Source: Myxococcota bacterium
Lineage (GTDB): Bacteria > Myxococcota_A > UBA9160 > SMWR01
Reading direction: 5' to 3'
DNA: 64,000 bases
Assembly (NCBI GenBank): GCA_039030075.1
Contig: JBCCEW010000022.1
Span: 1 to 64,000, forward strand
The notes under the pieces: model-generated
What the model was told of the DNA's origin: nothing
The model's database searches: none
Seen by the model: the letters and a program-made list of their open reading frames with translations, nothing else
Position numbers and translations under genes: made by a program
In this document: in pieces, positions 1-8,801 of the stretch
How the letters are laid out: each line of letters opens with the position of its first letter
Position numbering within the stretch: the stretch's first letter is position 1

Positions 1-1
1 C

Positions 2-283
2 ATCACCGACGGGGCCGGTCGCCGGGAGCTGTGGGTGACCCAGGACGAGGCGCGCATCCCCGTGCGTCTCGAGATCTTCGACCGCCGCACGGCCGAGCGG
101 CGCGTCACGGACTACGTGAACTGGCAGAGCGAGCTACCGATCCCCGACCGCTTCTTCGAGCCCGACCCGAAGGCGAAGCTCGAAGAGATGGACCACCTCG
201 AGTACCTGCGCCGCAGCGTCGACCGCGGCACGGTGGGCCCCGTGCCGGTGCTCTACACGCCGCTGCTCTTCAAGCGCGAGTAG
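2..283 (+). CDS. C-terminal part of a LolA-like outer-membrane lipoprotein-sorting family protein (5' end outside window)
   Basis: The reading frame is open from the window edge to the TAG at 281-283, giving the last 93 residues of a longer protein. The pattern of a basic, charged strand (VRLEIFDRR), a VTDYVNWQ stretch and an LPIPDRFF segment is like the C-terminal beta strands of LolA-like periplasmic proteins, where a substrate-proximal 'polarity and direction' strand is followed by 'lplpdslF'. These proteins carry lipoproteins or other lipids across the periplasm. The N-terminal half, signal peptide and partners are not visible, so the family call rests on this short resemblance only. A truncated start at 35 would be an artefact of the window edge. 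The gene is convergent with mrp. Confidence 0.4.
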   Translation: MTDGAGRRELWVTQDEARIPVRLEIFDRRTAERRVTDYVNWQSELPIPDRFFEPDPKAKLEEMDHLEYLRRSVDRGTVGPVPVLYTPLLFKRE

Positions 284-322
284 GAGCAGAACGGGACCGG
301 GTTCGCGGCCGGGGTCGCGCGC

Positions 323-1420
<1,098 letters not shown>

Positions 1421-1454
1421 GGGGATCCTTGGAGGTGGGGGTCGTCGGGGGTAG

Positions 1455-2612
1455 CTAGCTCGGATCGGGCGCCGGCGTGTCCGGGCCGCTCTCGGGAAGC
1501 GTCGGCATCGCGATCAGCGTCGCATCCGGTTTGCCGGTCAGGGTCTTCAGGAACTCGCGGATGGATCGCACCTGAGCGTCGTCCAGCTCCTTGCCGAGCT
1601 GAATCGCCGCCATGATGCGGATCGCTTCGTCGAGAGTGGCCACCGAGCCGTCGTGGAAGTAGGGACCGGTCTCGGCGATGTTGCGCAGCGACGGCACCTT
1701 GAAGAAGTGCTTCTCGCTGTCGTTTCCGGTGACGGCCGCGCGACCCGGGTCCTCGGTCTCGTAGGCCCGTACCAGGCCGAGCTTCTGATAGAGATTTCCG
1801 CCGATCCCGACACCCGAGTGGCAGGTGGTACAGCCGGTGTCGAGGAAGGTCTCGAGACCCACGAGCTCTTCTTCGCTCAGGGCATCGGTGTTGCCGGCGA
1901 GGAAGTCGTCGAAGCGCGACGGCGTCATCAGTCGCCGCTCGAAGGCACCGATCGCGTTGGCCATGTTGTCGTAGGTGAGGGCCGTCTCGTCGTCGGGGAA
2001 AGCGGCATCGAACATCGGACCGTAGTCGGGGATCGAGCCGAGCACGGCCACCACGACTTCCTCGGACGGCATGGCCATCTCGATCGGGTTGAGCACCGGA
2101 CCCTTCGCCTGGGCCTCGACATCCGCAGCACGCCCGTCCCAGAACTGCGCGAGGTGGAGCGCGGCGTTGTAGACCGTCGGCGAGTTGCGGTCGCCGCGCT
2201 GGCCCTTGTGCCCGGGCGAGGTGGGCTCTCCATCCACGCCGAACCGATCGAGCTGGTGGCAGCTGTTGCAGGAGATGTCGTGGTTCTTCGAGAGGCGCGC
2301 GTCGTAGTAGAGCGCCCGCCCGAGCTCGACCTTCGCGTCGGTGATCGGGTTCTCGGAGTTCGGGACCTCGCCCGGAAGCGTTCCGAAGATGCCCGAGGCG
2401 CGCGATTGGAGCGCTGCGGCGTCCGGGCCGGTAGGCGCCGGCGGCGGCTCCTCGGCGGGCGGCGGGGCGGGCTCTGGGGCCTCGCTGGAGCAGGCCGTGG
2501 CGATGCCGAGCAACCACGCAAGAGCGAGGGCGAGCCCCAGGCGGCCGCGCCTGGCTCCGCTGCCCTCGATGTCCACCGCTTGCTCCCGGTCCGATCGCAC
2601 GCCTTTTCCCAC
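1455..2612 (-). CDS. Di-heme cytochrome c peroxidase (MauG/CcpA family), probable lipoprotein
   Basis: A 385-residue exported di-heme protein. Two c-type heme motifs are present: CNSCH at about 115-119 and CTTCH at about 261-265. Between them is the family signature FWDGRA with a following LNPIEM segment, and after the second heme comes KVPSLRNIAETGPYFHDGS. These match bacterial cytochrome c peroxidases, which reduce H2O2 in the periplasm with electrons from small cytochromes; MauG-like oxidases share the fold, so peroxidase activity is inferred. The N-terminus has a basic stretch, a hydrophobic segment and a cysteine at about 41 (GIATAC), suggesting a lipoprotein, then a Pro/Glu-rich linker. 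The start is GTG, supported by AGGAGGG a few bases upstream. It may be co-transcribed with mrp. Confidence 0.9.
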   Translation of the reverse strand: MGKGVRSDREQAVDIEGSGARRGRLGLALALAWLLGIATACSSEAPEPAPPPAEEPPPAPTGPDAAALQSRASGIFGTLPGEVPNSENPITDAKVELGRALYYDARLSKNHDISCNSCHQLDRFGVDGEPTSPGHKGQRGDRNSPTVYNAALHLAQFWDGRAADVEAQAKGPVLNPIEMAMPSEEVVVAVLGSIPDYGPMFDAAFPDDETALTYDNMANAIGAFERRLMTPSRFDDFLAGNTDALSEEELVGLETFLDTGCTTCHSGVGIGGNLYQKLGLVRAYETEDPGRAAVTGNDSEKHFFKVPSLRNIAETGPYFHDGSVATLDEAIRIMAAIQLGKELDDAQVRSIREFLKTLTGKPDATLIAMPTLPESGPDTPAPDPS

Positions 2613-2761
2613 GATTCCCTCCTGGCTGCTCGACCGACCCCGAGGCCGGTTAAGTGGCTTTCCCCCGAATCAAGACTCGGCCGCGAGTATAGGGCGATGG
2701 CCGGGATCGGCCGGGGGCGGAGCGCGCGAACAGCCCTACCCCACCCCGCACCGGACCCGTC

Positions 2762-3433
2762 CTATCCCACGCCGAACCAGACCGGGTGGAGGAAGCGGAG
2801 GCCGACCGTCGCCGCGATCCCGATGCCCACCTCGAGCGGCTGCTCGCGCACGGCGGCCACGACCGCGGCCGGGGTCGGGAGCGGCAAGAAAGGCGTGGCG
2901 GCGTGGAAGCGGCCGAAATCGGCGTCGCCCTCGGCCAGCTTGCGCTGGTCCTGGTGCCAGCAGCCGAGTGCCACGAAGAGCGGGAAGCCGCCGAAGAAGG
3001 CCAGCTCCGCCGTGTTGACGGCCACCACGGCCAGGTGCAACAACCCGAACAGCCCGAGGCCCATCAGCAGGGGGTGGCGTGTCACGCGCAGCACGCCGCG
3101 TGCCTCGGCCGGGCCAGGCAGGAAGGACGTGGGCGCGGGCGAGCGGAGCCCCCCGACCATCAGAGTGAGCGCCAGGCCCATCCCCACGTACATCACCGGG
3201 CGCATGCCGGGCAGTCCCGCCAGGGAGCCCAGGTAGGCCCCGCTGTGCCGGTCTCCCAGATAGATCGAGACGAGGGGGACGAAGATCACCAGAGAGACGA
3301 GCGAGTAGAGTCCGCGAAAGGGTCCCTCTCCCAGGGCCGCGACCAGGCGGGGTCGCCAACGCAAGCTCGACATTCCGACGTGGGTGATGGCGAAGAGGAG
3401 CCAGAGCAACGCGATGAGGGCGGGTGTCGACAC
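2762..3433 (-). CDS. NnrU-like integral membrane protein
   Basis: A 223-residue polytopic membrane protein with about five to six hydrophobic segments. The layout (ITHVGMSSLRWRP near the N-terminus, LYSLVSLVIFVPLV, then RHPLLMGLGLFGLLHL) resembles the NnrU family, which sits in the methyltransferase/isoprenylcysteine-like membrane protein group and was named from nitric-oxide reduction clusters; its biochemical role is unknown. The RHP motif is characteristic. No nitrate or nitric oxide reductase genes are nearby, so no denitrification role is inferred. I chose the GTG at 3431-3433 because GAGAGGGG precedes it and the first transmembrane segment starts immediately; the open frame extends further upstream without a better start. 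It is divergent from prpE, with 66 bp between them. Confidence 0.75.
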   Translation of the reverse strand: MSTPALIALLWLLFAITHVGMSSLRWRPRLVAALGEGPFRGLYSLVSLVIFVPLVSIYLGDRHSGAYLGSLAGLPGMRPVMYVGMGLALTLMVGGLRSPAPTSFLPGPAEARGVLRVTRHPLLMGLGLFGLLHLAVVAVNTAELAFFGGFPLFVALGCWHQDQRKLAEGDADFGRFHAATPFLPLPTPAAVVAAVREQPLEVGIGIAATVGLRFLHPVWFGVG

Positions 3434-3499
3434 GGGACCCCTCTCGCGGGCGCCCGGCCAGTCTACGCGATCGGCGCCCTGCTGCGTACACTGGCGCCC

Positions 3500-5395
3500 A
3501 TGCCCCCCAGCACTGCCGAAGTCCACGCCGCCTCGCTCACCAACCCCCACGCATTCTGGGCCCGTGCGGCCCAGGACGTCGAATGGGTGCGCCGACCCCG
3601 GTCGGTGTTGAACGACAGCGACCCGCAGCGTCCGTCCTGGTTCCCCGGCGGCATGCTGAACACCTGCTACAACGCCGTCGACCTCCACGTGGTGGCCGGC
3701 CGCGGCGCGCAGCCGGCCCTGATCTACGACAGCCCGGTCACCGACCAGAAGCGCGTGATCACCTACGCCGAGCTACAGGACGAGGTCGCACGCCTGGCGG
3801 GCGTCCTGACAGAGCTCGGTGTCGAGAAGGGGGATCGCGTCCTGATCTACATGCCGATGGTGCCCGAGGCCGTCTTCGGCATGCTCGCGACGGCCCGCAT
3901 CGGGGCGATCCACTCGGTCGTCTTCGGTGGCTTCGCCGCCAACGAACTCGCCCAGCGCATCCAGCATGCCACTCCGAAGGTGGTGCTCACCGCATCGTGC
4001 GGCATCGAGCCTGGACGCGTGGTGGCCTACAAGCCGCTCCTCGACGCCGCCATCGACGCCTCGAGCGAGAAACCGGCTCGTTGTCTGGTCCTGCAGCGGC
4101 CCGAGGAGCGGGCGTCGCTCGTGGAGGGCCGCGACCTCGACTGGGCGACCGAGGTGAAGGACGCGACTCCCGTCGGTGTCACTGCGGTCCAATCGAAGGA
4201 CCCGCTCTACGTTCTCTACACCTCGGGGACCACCGGTGCGCCGAAGGGCGTCGTCCGCGACAACGGCGGCCACGCCGTCGCCCTCAAGTGGAGCTTGCGC
4301 AACGTCTACGGCATGTCGCCCGGCGATGTCTTCTGGGCGGCATCCGACATCGGCTGGGTCGTCGGCCACTCCTACATCGTCTACGCCCCGCTCTTCCTGG
4401 GGTGCACCAGCATCCTCTACGAGGGGAAACCGGTCGGCACCCCCGACGCCGGCGCGTTCTTCCGGGTGATCGAGGAGCACGGCGTCAACGCGCTCTTCAC
4501 CGCGCCGACGGCGCTGCGCGCCGTGAAGCGGGAGGATCCCGAGGCCAACCTGCCCGGCCGCTACGACCTCGGATCGCTGCGCACCCTCTTCCTCGCAGGA
4601 GAACGCGCCGACCCTGACACCGTCGGCTGGTGCGAACGCGCCCTCGATGTTCCCGTGATCGACCACTGGTGGCAGACCGAAACCGGCTGGCCCGTCGCCG
4701 CGAACTGCATGGGACTGGAACCGTTGCCGGTAAAGCGCGGTTCTCCGACCCAACCCGTACCGGGCTACGACGTGCGGGTCCTCGACGAGGAAGGCGCCGA
4801 AGTGCCTCCGGGTACGACGGGACACATCGTGATTCGTCTGCCGCTGCCGCCGGGCTGCCTGCGCACGCTCTGGGAGAACGACGCGGGCTATCAGGCCGGC
4901 TATCTCGAGCGCTTCCCCGGCTACTACCAGACCGCCGACGCCGGGCACATCGACGAGGACGGCTACCTCTGGATCATGTCCCGCACCGACGACGTCATCA
5001 ACGTCGCCGGACACCGCCTCGCGACCGGCGTGATGGAAGAGGTGATCGCCGGCCATCCCGACGTCGCCGAGTGCGCGGTCACCGGCGTCGCCGACCCGCT
5101 CAAGGGCCAGGTGCCACTCGGTTTCGTCGTGCTCAATGCCGGGGTCGAGCGTCCGGCCGCGGAGATCGAAGCCGAGCTGATCGCGCGCGTGCGGGAAGAA
5201 GTGGGGCCCGTCGCCGCCTTCAAGCGGGCGCTCGTCGTGCCGCGACTCCCGAAGACCCGCTCGGGGAAGGTGCTGCGAGGCACGATGCGGGCGATTGCCG
5301 ACTCCCAGAGCTATCGCACCCCGGCGACGATCGACGACCCGAAGATCCTCGACGAGATCCGCGCCGCGCTGCGCGAGGCCGGCTACGCCGGCTGA
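3500..5395 (+). CDS. prpE: Propionyl-CoA synthetase (AMP-forming acyl-CoA ligase)
   Basis: A 631-residue adenylate-forming ligase that activates propionate (or acetate) with ATP and CoA in the cytoplasm. The P-loop motif YTSGTTGAPKG lies near residue 240 and is followed by VVRDNGGH, and the segment DIGWVVGHSYIVYAPL is the form typical of PrpE rather than acetyl-CoA synthetase. YYQTADAG contains the ATP-binding aspartate, and RLPKTRSGKVLRG near residue 580-590 holds the catalytic, acetylatable lysine. Length matches the family. The ATG at 3500 fits the normal PrpE N-terminus; the open frame upstream antisense to the NnrU-like gene is a shadow. The 3' end overlaps the convergent glycosyltransferase by 13 bp. 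No methylcitrate-cycle genes are in the window. Acetate use cannot be excluded. Confidence 0.9.
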   Translation: MPPSTAEVHAASLTNPHAFWARAAQDVEWVRRPRSVLNDSDPQRPSWFPGGMLNTCYNAVDLHVVAGRGAQPALIYDSPVTDQKRVITYAELQDEVARLAGVLTELGVEKGDRVLIYMPMVPEAVFGMLATARIGAIHSVVFGGFAANELAQRIQHATPKVVLTASCGIEPGRVVAYKPLLDAAIDASSEKPARCLVLQRPEERASLVEGRDLDWATEVKDATPVGVTAVQSKDPLYVLYTSGTTGAPKGVVRDNGGHAVALKWSLRNVYGMSPGDVFWAASDIGWVVGHSYIVYAPLFLGCTSILYEGKPVGTPDAGAFFRVIEEHGVNALFTAPTALRAVKREDPEANLPGRYDLGSLRTLFLAGERADPDTVGWCERALDVPVIDHWWQTETGWPVAANCMGLEPLPVKRGSPTQPVPGYDVRVLDEEGAEVPPGTTGHIVIRLPLPPGCLRTLWENDAGYQAGYLERFPGYYQTADAGHIDEDGYLWIMSRTDDVINVAGHRLATGVMEEVIAGHPDVAECAVTGVADPLKGQVPLGFVVLNAGVERPAAEIEAELIARVREEVGPVAAFKRALVVPRLPKTRSGKVLRGTMRAIADSQSYRTPATIDDPKILDEIRAALREAGYAG

Positions 5396-6627
5396 AGTGC
5401 CGCCTCGAAGCGATCGAGGAAACGCTCGAGGGTGAACTCGGCCTCGTAACGCACGCGTCCGGCCCGGCCGAGAGCGTCGCAGCGTTCGGGGTCGCGCCAG
5501 AGCTCCAGCAGCACGCGCGCGATGTCCGCCGGGTCGAGCGGGTCGAAACACAATCCGGTGACACCCTCTTCGACGGTCTCGCCGGGACCGCCCAGACGCG
5601 ACGCGGCGACCGCCCGCGAGCGCGCCATCGCCTCGATCGGAACCAGACCGAAGGGCTCGTCGATGCTCGGGTAGATCAGGAAGCGCCCCGCCGCGATGTG
5701 GTCGGCGTAGGCCGCGTCGTCCAGGCGTTCTAGCACCGTCACATGGCCGCCGAGGCCGAGCTGTTCCACGCGTTCGCGCAGTGATGCGTCGAAGCCGACC
5801 ACCCGCACCTGGAGATCCGGCGCCTCCACCGCGGCAAGACGAATCGCTTCGAGAGTGCCCAGAGGGTTCTTCGCCAGTCTCGGATTCGTGACCCAGGCGA
5901 CGTACGGGGGATCGGCGGGCGGCGCCGGCGCGGACTCGGCAACGGCGACGCCGCACCACAGGGGCTGCGCCGCACACCCGTAGACCCGCTCGACGGCGTC
6001 CGCGATGAAATGGCTGTTGCCATAGATGGCATCGTAGCGGGGCACCGCCGCCTGGTCGAGGCGCCGGTCGAGGACCGTTTCCTTCGGACGCCGCGCGGCG
6101 ACGTAGTTCCGGCGCTCCACGAAGGCCCCGTCTGCCCAGGGATGGGCCTCGGCACCAGCCGCACCTGCCGCCATCAGCGTCGGCAGGGTCTCGGCCGCGT
6201 AGAGACGCTCGGGTGGCTCCTCGCAGTACCAGACGCGCCGGGGGCCCGCTCCCGGCGGCCAGGCCCCGGCCACCCACAGCGTCGCGGGGAAGTTGTGGGC
6301 CACCACGACGTCGGCATCCCGCGCCAGGCTCGCCAAGCGTCGCGCGCGGAAACGCGGCCGTACCGCGCGGGGCACCAGGCGATCGCTGCGCTTCTCGATC
6401 CGATGGACGGGAAGCCCGTCCCACGCACCGTCCGGCCAGGCCGACGCCGAGAAGCGCGCGGTCGCGATCGAGACGGCGTAGCCGCGGGCGCGCAGCCCGC
6501 GCGAGATGTCGAGCACGACGTTCTCCGCGCCCCCTCGGCGGTCGAGGCGCGGGTGAACCATCCACACCTGGCGGACGGGCTGCGTGCGGGCGGGCTCGGG
6601 ACCGGACTCCACCAAGGGTGGTGTCAC
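5383..6627 (-). CDS. GT4-type glycosyltransferase
   Basis: A 414-residue GT-B fold glycosyltransferase. The N-terminal Rossmann domain has WMVHPRLDRRGGAENVV at about 22-38, with the glycine-rich acceptor-binding loop seen in GT4 enzymes. The C-terminal domain holds the nucleotide-sugar signature EPFGLVPIE (an E-x7-E motif) followed by GLCFDPLDPADIA. Such enzymes add sugars from nucleotide donors to glycans or lipids on the cytoplasmic face of the membrane; donor and acceptor cannot be told. The GTG start overlaps the TGA of the upstream glycosyltransferase by 4 bp (GTGA, 6624-6627), so the two are probably translationally coupled and work on the same glycan. The last 13 bp overlap the convergent prpE. 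Confidence 0.88.
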   Translation of the reverse strand: MTPPLVESGPEPARTQPVRQVWMVHPRLDRRGGAENVVLDISRGLRARGYAVSIATARFSASAWPDGAWDGLPVHRIEKRSDRLVPRAVRPRFRARRLASLARDADVVVAHNFPATLWVAGAWPPGAGPRRVWYCEEPPERLYAAETLPTLMAAGAAGAEAHPWADGAFVERRNYVAARRPKETVLDRRLDQAAVPRYDAIYGNSHFIADAVERVYGCAAQPLWCGVAVAESAPAPPADPPYVAWVTNPRLAKNPLGTLEAIRLAAVEAPDLQVRVVGFDASLRERVEQLGLGGHVTVLERLDDAAYADHIAAGRFLIYPSIDEPFGLVPIEAMARSRAVAASRLGGPGETVEEGVTGLCFDPLDPADIARVLLELWRDPERCDALGRAGRVRYEAEFTLERFLDRFEAALQPA

Positions 6628-7775
6628 GCCTGGCGCCCGGTCGCGCGCAACAGCGTCGCTTCGAGGGCATCGGTGCCGCGCTCCCAGTCGAAACGCGCAC
6701 AGCGTTCCCGGCCTACCTCACCCATCGCGCGGGCCCGCTCGGGGTCGGCGAGTACGCGGCGCAGTGCGCCCGCGAGCGCCGAGACATCGTGGGGGTCGAC
6801 GAGGTAACCGGTGTGCTCGTCGACCACGATCTCGGTGCCACCGCCGCTCGCGCTCGCGATCACCGGGAGTCCAGAGCTACCGGCCTCGACGTACGAGATG
6901 CCGAAACCCTCGCCGGCCTTCCCTGGCGCCGTGCGACCCGAGGGCATCACGTAGCAGTCCGCGGCGCGGTAGTACTCACGGGTGTCGGGGACGCCGCCCT
7001 CGAAACGCACCGCAGACCCCAGACCGAGGGCGGCGGCGCGCGCCTCGAGCGCCGCCTGCTCACCCCCCGTCCCGACGATCAGATAGAGCAGATCCGGGAA
7101 GGCGTCGCGCAGCTGAGCCATCGCCTCGATGACGCGGACGTGCCCCTTGTTCGCGGCGATCCGGGAAACGGTCAGCAGCACGGGTCGCTCGCCGAGCCCC
7201 AGCTTCTCGCGCGCCGCGGCGCGGGCCGACGGGTCGGGGGTGAAGGCCGCGGTATCGACGCCGGGGTGGACGACCTCGATCGGGGCGTTCGGCCGCAGGG
7301 TCGCGACGCGGTCGGCGGTGTTCTGGCTGTTGACGACGATCCGGGTCGCGCCGTGCAGGCCGTAGCGACGCCGCACCCGCCAGCGACCGATCGGTCCGCG
7401 ACGCGTGTGCTTGCCGCCGAGCTCGTGCACCGAGACCACGACCGGCGCGAACGGGTAGGCCACGGGAACCACGCGCTCGAGGAGCCGCGAGGCGCGCGAC
7501 ACGAACACCACGTCCGGTGCGACCTCGCGCAGCCAGACCTCGAGACCCGACGACGAGAAGCCGGCGCCCACCCGCAAGAGCGGCACCCGCTGGATCGGGA
7601 AGTCGAAGGCGGCGTCCGCCGTGCGCTCGGCGGGACGGCCCTCGCTCCAGGTGAACAGGCGCAGGTCGTGCCCACGCGCCGCAAGTTGCCGCGCGTACTC
7701 GGCGTTGTAGAGCTCGGTGCCGCCCACATCCGGCGGGAATCCGAGCGCCACGAAGGCGATGCGCAGAGCCGTCAC
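6624..7775 (-). CDS. GT4-type glycosyltransferase
   Basis: A 383-residue retaining glycosyltransferase of the GT4 family. The N-terminus FVALGFPPDVGGTELYN has the G-G-x-E motif near the acceptor site; the donor-binding half has VSRIAANKGHVRVIEAM, then EGFGISYVEAGSSGLPVIAS with the E-x7-E pair, and ends with a helix rich in acidic and basic residues. It starts with GTG at 7773-7775. Its stop codon is shared with the start of the next glycosyltransferase (GTGA overlap). The pair looks like a small surface-glycan or glycolipid operon; no polymerase, flippase or sugar-nucleotide gene accompanies it here. The lipoprotein gene upstream ends 69 bp before this start on the same strand and may or may not be in the same transcript. 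Confidence 0.88.
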   Translation of the reverse strand: MTALRIAFVALGFPPDVGGTELYNAEYARQLAARGHDLRLFTWSEGRPAERTADAAFDFPIQRVPLLRVGAGFSSSGLEVWLREVAPDVVFVSRASRLLERVVPVAYPFAPVVVSVHELGGKHTRRGPIGRWRVRRRYGLHGATRIVVNSQNTADRVATLRPNAPIEVVHPGVDTAAFTPDPSARAAAREKLGLGERPVLLTVSRIAANKGHVRVIEAMAQLRDAFPDLLYLIVGTGGEQAALEARAAALGLGSAVRFEGGVPDTREYYRAADCYVMPSGRTAPGKAGEGFGISYVEAGSSGLPVIASASGGGTEIVVDEHTGYLVDPHDVSALAGALRRVLADPERARAMGEVGRERCARFDWERGTDALEATLLRATGRQA

Positions 7776-7844
7776 GCCGCGGAAGCTAGCAAGCCCGCGT
7801 CGGGTTCCGACCCCGCGAAGGCCACCCGGGCCGACACGGACCGG

Positions 7845-8702
7845 CTAGGACGACGCCGCGTCTCCGGCGCCGGCTCTCGCGGTACCCGCGGCACTCCAGT
7901 GCGCTTCGCGTGCGGTCAGGATCCGCTGGAAGCGCGTCAGCTCGCCGTCCGCGGGCCACGCCTGCTGGTGCAGGAGTCGCCCGTTCGGCGTGACCAGAGC
8001 CAGCCACGGAAGGCCTTCGGCTTCGTTCAAGTAGGCCTCGGTGCCGCCCCGGGTGTGCCGCTGCAGGAGCCAGGGCATCGTCCAGCCGAGTTCGAAGAGC
8101 ACGTCGAAGATCTCCTGGTCGGTGATCTCCCCCTGAAAGAGCATGACGACGCGCACGCGGTCCGTCGCGTCGAGGGCCGAGAGCGGCTCCTGCATCTGCG
8201 CCAAGAGCGCCCGGTCCAAGGGCATCCCGACGAGCAGCAGGTCGCGGTGAGCGGCGTCGGTGCGCCGGTAGGCGCGCCAGGGCTCCCAGCGCGGGTCGCC
8301 CAGCGCTCTCCCGATCATGCGCGTCGCGTTGTCGATCTTGCCGTCGTTTCCTTCCGCCCGAAGCGCCTTCGTCTGCTCCAGGACATCCGTCATCCCGACC
8401 GGGACCGAGTGCATGCCGTAGCGCCCGAAGTCGACGCGCAGATGTTCGGCGTCCTCGACGCGCATCAGGAGGCCACGCTGCTGGGCGATCGGCTGCTCGC
8501 CTTCCGGCGCCCAGGGTTCATCGAGATGGACGCGGTAGGGCCAGTAGTCGTCGAGGATGGGCAGCGTCTGCGCCGTGACCGGCGCGCCGGCCGGCGCGGT
8601 CGCGACGAGGATGGGGGATTCTGCAGGGCTGCAGGAAGCGAGGAGCGCTCCCAGCCAGCCGAGGAAGAAGATCGTGAGCGGTCGCTTCGTTCGAGAGGTC
8701 AT
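7845..8702 (-). CDS. Lipoprotein of unknown function
   Basis: A 285-residue protein that I do not recognise. A short basic N-terminus (SRTKRP) is followed by a hydrophobic helix and the lipobox LLASC with cysteine near residue 24, so it should be a membrane-anchored lipoprotein. The mature part is soluble, with a conserved-looking PILDDYWPYRVHLDEPW stretch, several aromatic pairs and a C-terminal region with a beta-strand/helix alternation (WLALVTPNGRLLHQQAWP) that vaguely recalls thioredoxin-like folds, but there is no CxxC. It lies 99 bp downstream of the beta-helix protein with the PEP-CTERM-like tail and on the same strand, which makes it a possible accessory lipoprotein of that surface module. 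The ATG at 8700-8702 is the only start that keeps the signal peptide. Confidence 0.6.
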   Translation of the reverse strand: MTSRTKRPLTIFFLGWLGALLASCSPAESPILVATAPAGAPVTAQTLPILDDYWPYRVHLDEPWAPEGEQPIAQQRGLLMRVEDAEHLRVDFGRYGMHSVPVGMTDVLEQTKALRAEGNDGKIDNATRMIGRALGDPRWEPWRAYRRTDAAHRDLLLVGMPLDRALLAQMQEPLSALDATDRVRVVMLFQGEITDQEIFDVLFELGWTMPWLLQRHTRGGTEAYLNEAEGLPWLALVTPNGRLLHQQAWPADGELTRFQRILTAREAHWSAAGTARAGAGDAASS

Positions 8703-8801
8703 GAAGATCCAGCTGTCCTGCCGCGAGGGGGAGAGGGAAGCGAGCGAAGGGCCGCCACCCTCGCGGGTGACGGCCCTCGCTACTCCTCGGACTTGCGTGA
8801 G